From assembly GCA_964019415.1 (NCBI GenBank), contig OZ025878.1:5308012-5372011 (forward strand): DNA of 64,000 nucleotides. The letters run 5' to 3'. The translations under genes were made by a program, and so were the position numbers. The notes beneath the pieces were generated by a model. It saw only the letters and a list, made by a program, of their open reading frames with translations, had not been told where the DNA came from and did no database searches. This DNA comes from Ianthella basta (Eukaryota > Porifera > Demospongiae > Verongiida > Ianthellidae). Every line of letters starts with the position of its first letter. The stretch's first letter is position 1. Of the stretch, positions 63,301-64,000 are shown piece after piece.

Positions 63301-64000
63301 GTTGACTACGTTCATGTATTTGGTAAACATAATTACACAATTACACATAATTTAATTCATCCTCTTTTGTCCCTAAGTCCCCTAGACTTCTGGAGCATAA
63401 AATCCACTGATTAGTGATAATCCTACTCTTTCAATCTAGCTCAGGTATTCATTGTACCAGTTGCATCTGCGACAAATTAATGTGTATTCAATCAGGTATG
63501 GAAGATATAAACTTTTCATTCCACTAAGGTGTCACATGCTTCCAAAGAGCTCCAAAATGCTGCTATTTTTGAAGATGAACACCGTACTAGTATTGGGAAT
63601 TGATTATTTTTAAGTTTAATCGTTTCCAGTCTGTGCGTACGCTTGTGCGGGGCATTAAAAGTGGGCATTTGATGGATGATGCATGGCTGCTGTGGCTGAG
63701 CACATATGCTTCAAAGCAAGCAGTCTCTGAGACTCTGCGTCCTTTAGGTCGAAAGACCCTAGTGTTGCACTCTTGCACAGAGGTTTGTTGTTATTCGCTT
63801 ATGAGAAGGAGCTATTCTGGCTTCCGACATCTGGGTATTTTGTCAGCTGGTGACGTGAGGCTCCTCGTATATATCAGTGCTGCTCTGTGCTACTAATGTA
63901 TACCGAATAACCCTAATTATTGTACCTACATTTCCAGACAACTGTTCACACTTATGAAATTCACTTGCAATGTCTTCAACTAAGAGGAATCATGCTCTTA
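60384..64000 (+). CDS. Second HELZ2-like gene, 5' part only
   Basis: Exons 60384-60530 (MAGRNASLKDVG, LCKECLEEI, LCRQECF, EEHRKAVRK), 60664-60715 (GVMIAYGSASALDEVDE) and 62711-63067 (VCSVCLKNMPKNL, YNVFRMSERGL, YQSC, ECIFPHNQVEEKWW) join in phase 0, then 1, and leave in phase 1. These are the paralogues of the zinc-finger exons of the gene at 28,899. The segment 63,625-63,860 resembles 34,140-34,390 of gene 1 and may hold a further exon. The helicase and RNB parts would lie to the right. Intron 2 carries a SINE and a Mutator-like element. Confidence 0.8.
61490..61769 (+). mobile_element. tRNA-Leu-like SINE, fullest copy
   Basis: About 280 bp. The head has TGGTCTGGAGCTGAAGCAC (A-box-like), an anticodon-like loop ATTCAAGAG, and GGTTCAAGCTC (B-box-like) at 61,558. 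The body contains CAGTGGCAGCACCCC, and the 3' end is TGGGTACCTGGAAGAGTAGC..TAAATAA, finishing in (ATT)n. Related pieces lie at 4,722-4,884 and 15,128-15,182. Class II (long variable arm) spacing between the boxes fits tRNA-Leu. Confidence 0.6.
61998..62569. mobile_element. Mutator-like MITE with 9-bp target duplication
   Basis: Terminal inverted repeats of about 65 bp start TAGTCAGGCGTC(G/A)CGTGAC on both ends. They are flanked by identical ACAGCTCAC at 61,989-61,997 and 62,570-62,578. Long TIRs with a 9-bp duplication fit the MULE superfamily. A 136-codon open frame inside has no recognisable domain. Confidence 0.88.

Overview
The window looks like nuclear DNA of an early-branching invertebrate animal, most likely a sponge. 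It is AT-rich, its genes are split by short GT-AG introns, and it is full of (CA)n/(TG)n tracts and short inverted-repeat elements. The gene set (an adhesion-type GPCR with Calx-beta domains, a Rab GTPase, HELZ2-like helicases) is metazoan. I cannot name the species. No rRNA, tRNA gene, CRISPR or bacterial operon is visible.

The left third (1-23,324) is minus strand. It holds two related genes that start with near-identical secretion-signal exons. The complete one (9,675-23,324) reconstructs as 27 exons with matching phases and an open product of about 1,648 residues: signal peptide, IgGFc-binding domain, three Calx-beta domains, hormone-receptor (HRM) domain, GAIN/GPS, seven-helix domain and acidic tail. 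Its neighbour (484-5,686, leaving the window on the left) splices the same kind of signal exon straight into Calx-beta repeats. A decayed copy of the IgGFc exon lies between them.

Next on the minus strand is a Rab43/Rab19-like GTPase (25,096-28,418). About 480 bp upstream, facing the other way, starts a very large plus-strand HELZ2-like gene (28,899-57,322) with two UPF1-type helicase modules around an RNase II-type (RNB) module. Every junction from the exon at 34,604 to the stop keeps phase; one of them needs a GC-AG intron. The RNB module has lost two conserved active-site residues. A second HELZ2-like gene starts at 60,384 with paralogous zinc-finger exons and runs off the right edge.

Introns and intergenic gaps carry many mobile-element traces: a Mutator-like element with a 9-bp target duplication, a decayed Harbinger-like element with a Myb-domain pseudogene, several TA-flanked Tc1/mariner-like MITEs, foldback elements, a tRNA-Leu-like SINE and an unclassified 565-bp family. 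No reverse transcriptase or intact transposase gene was seen.
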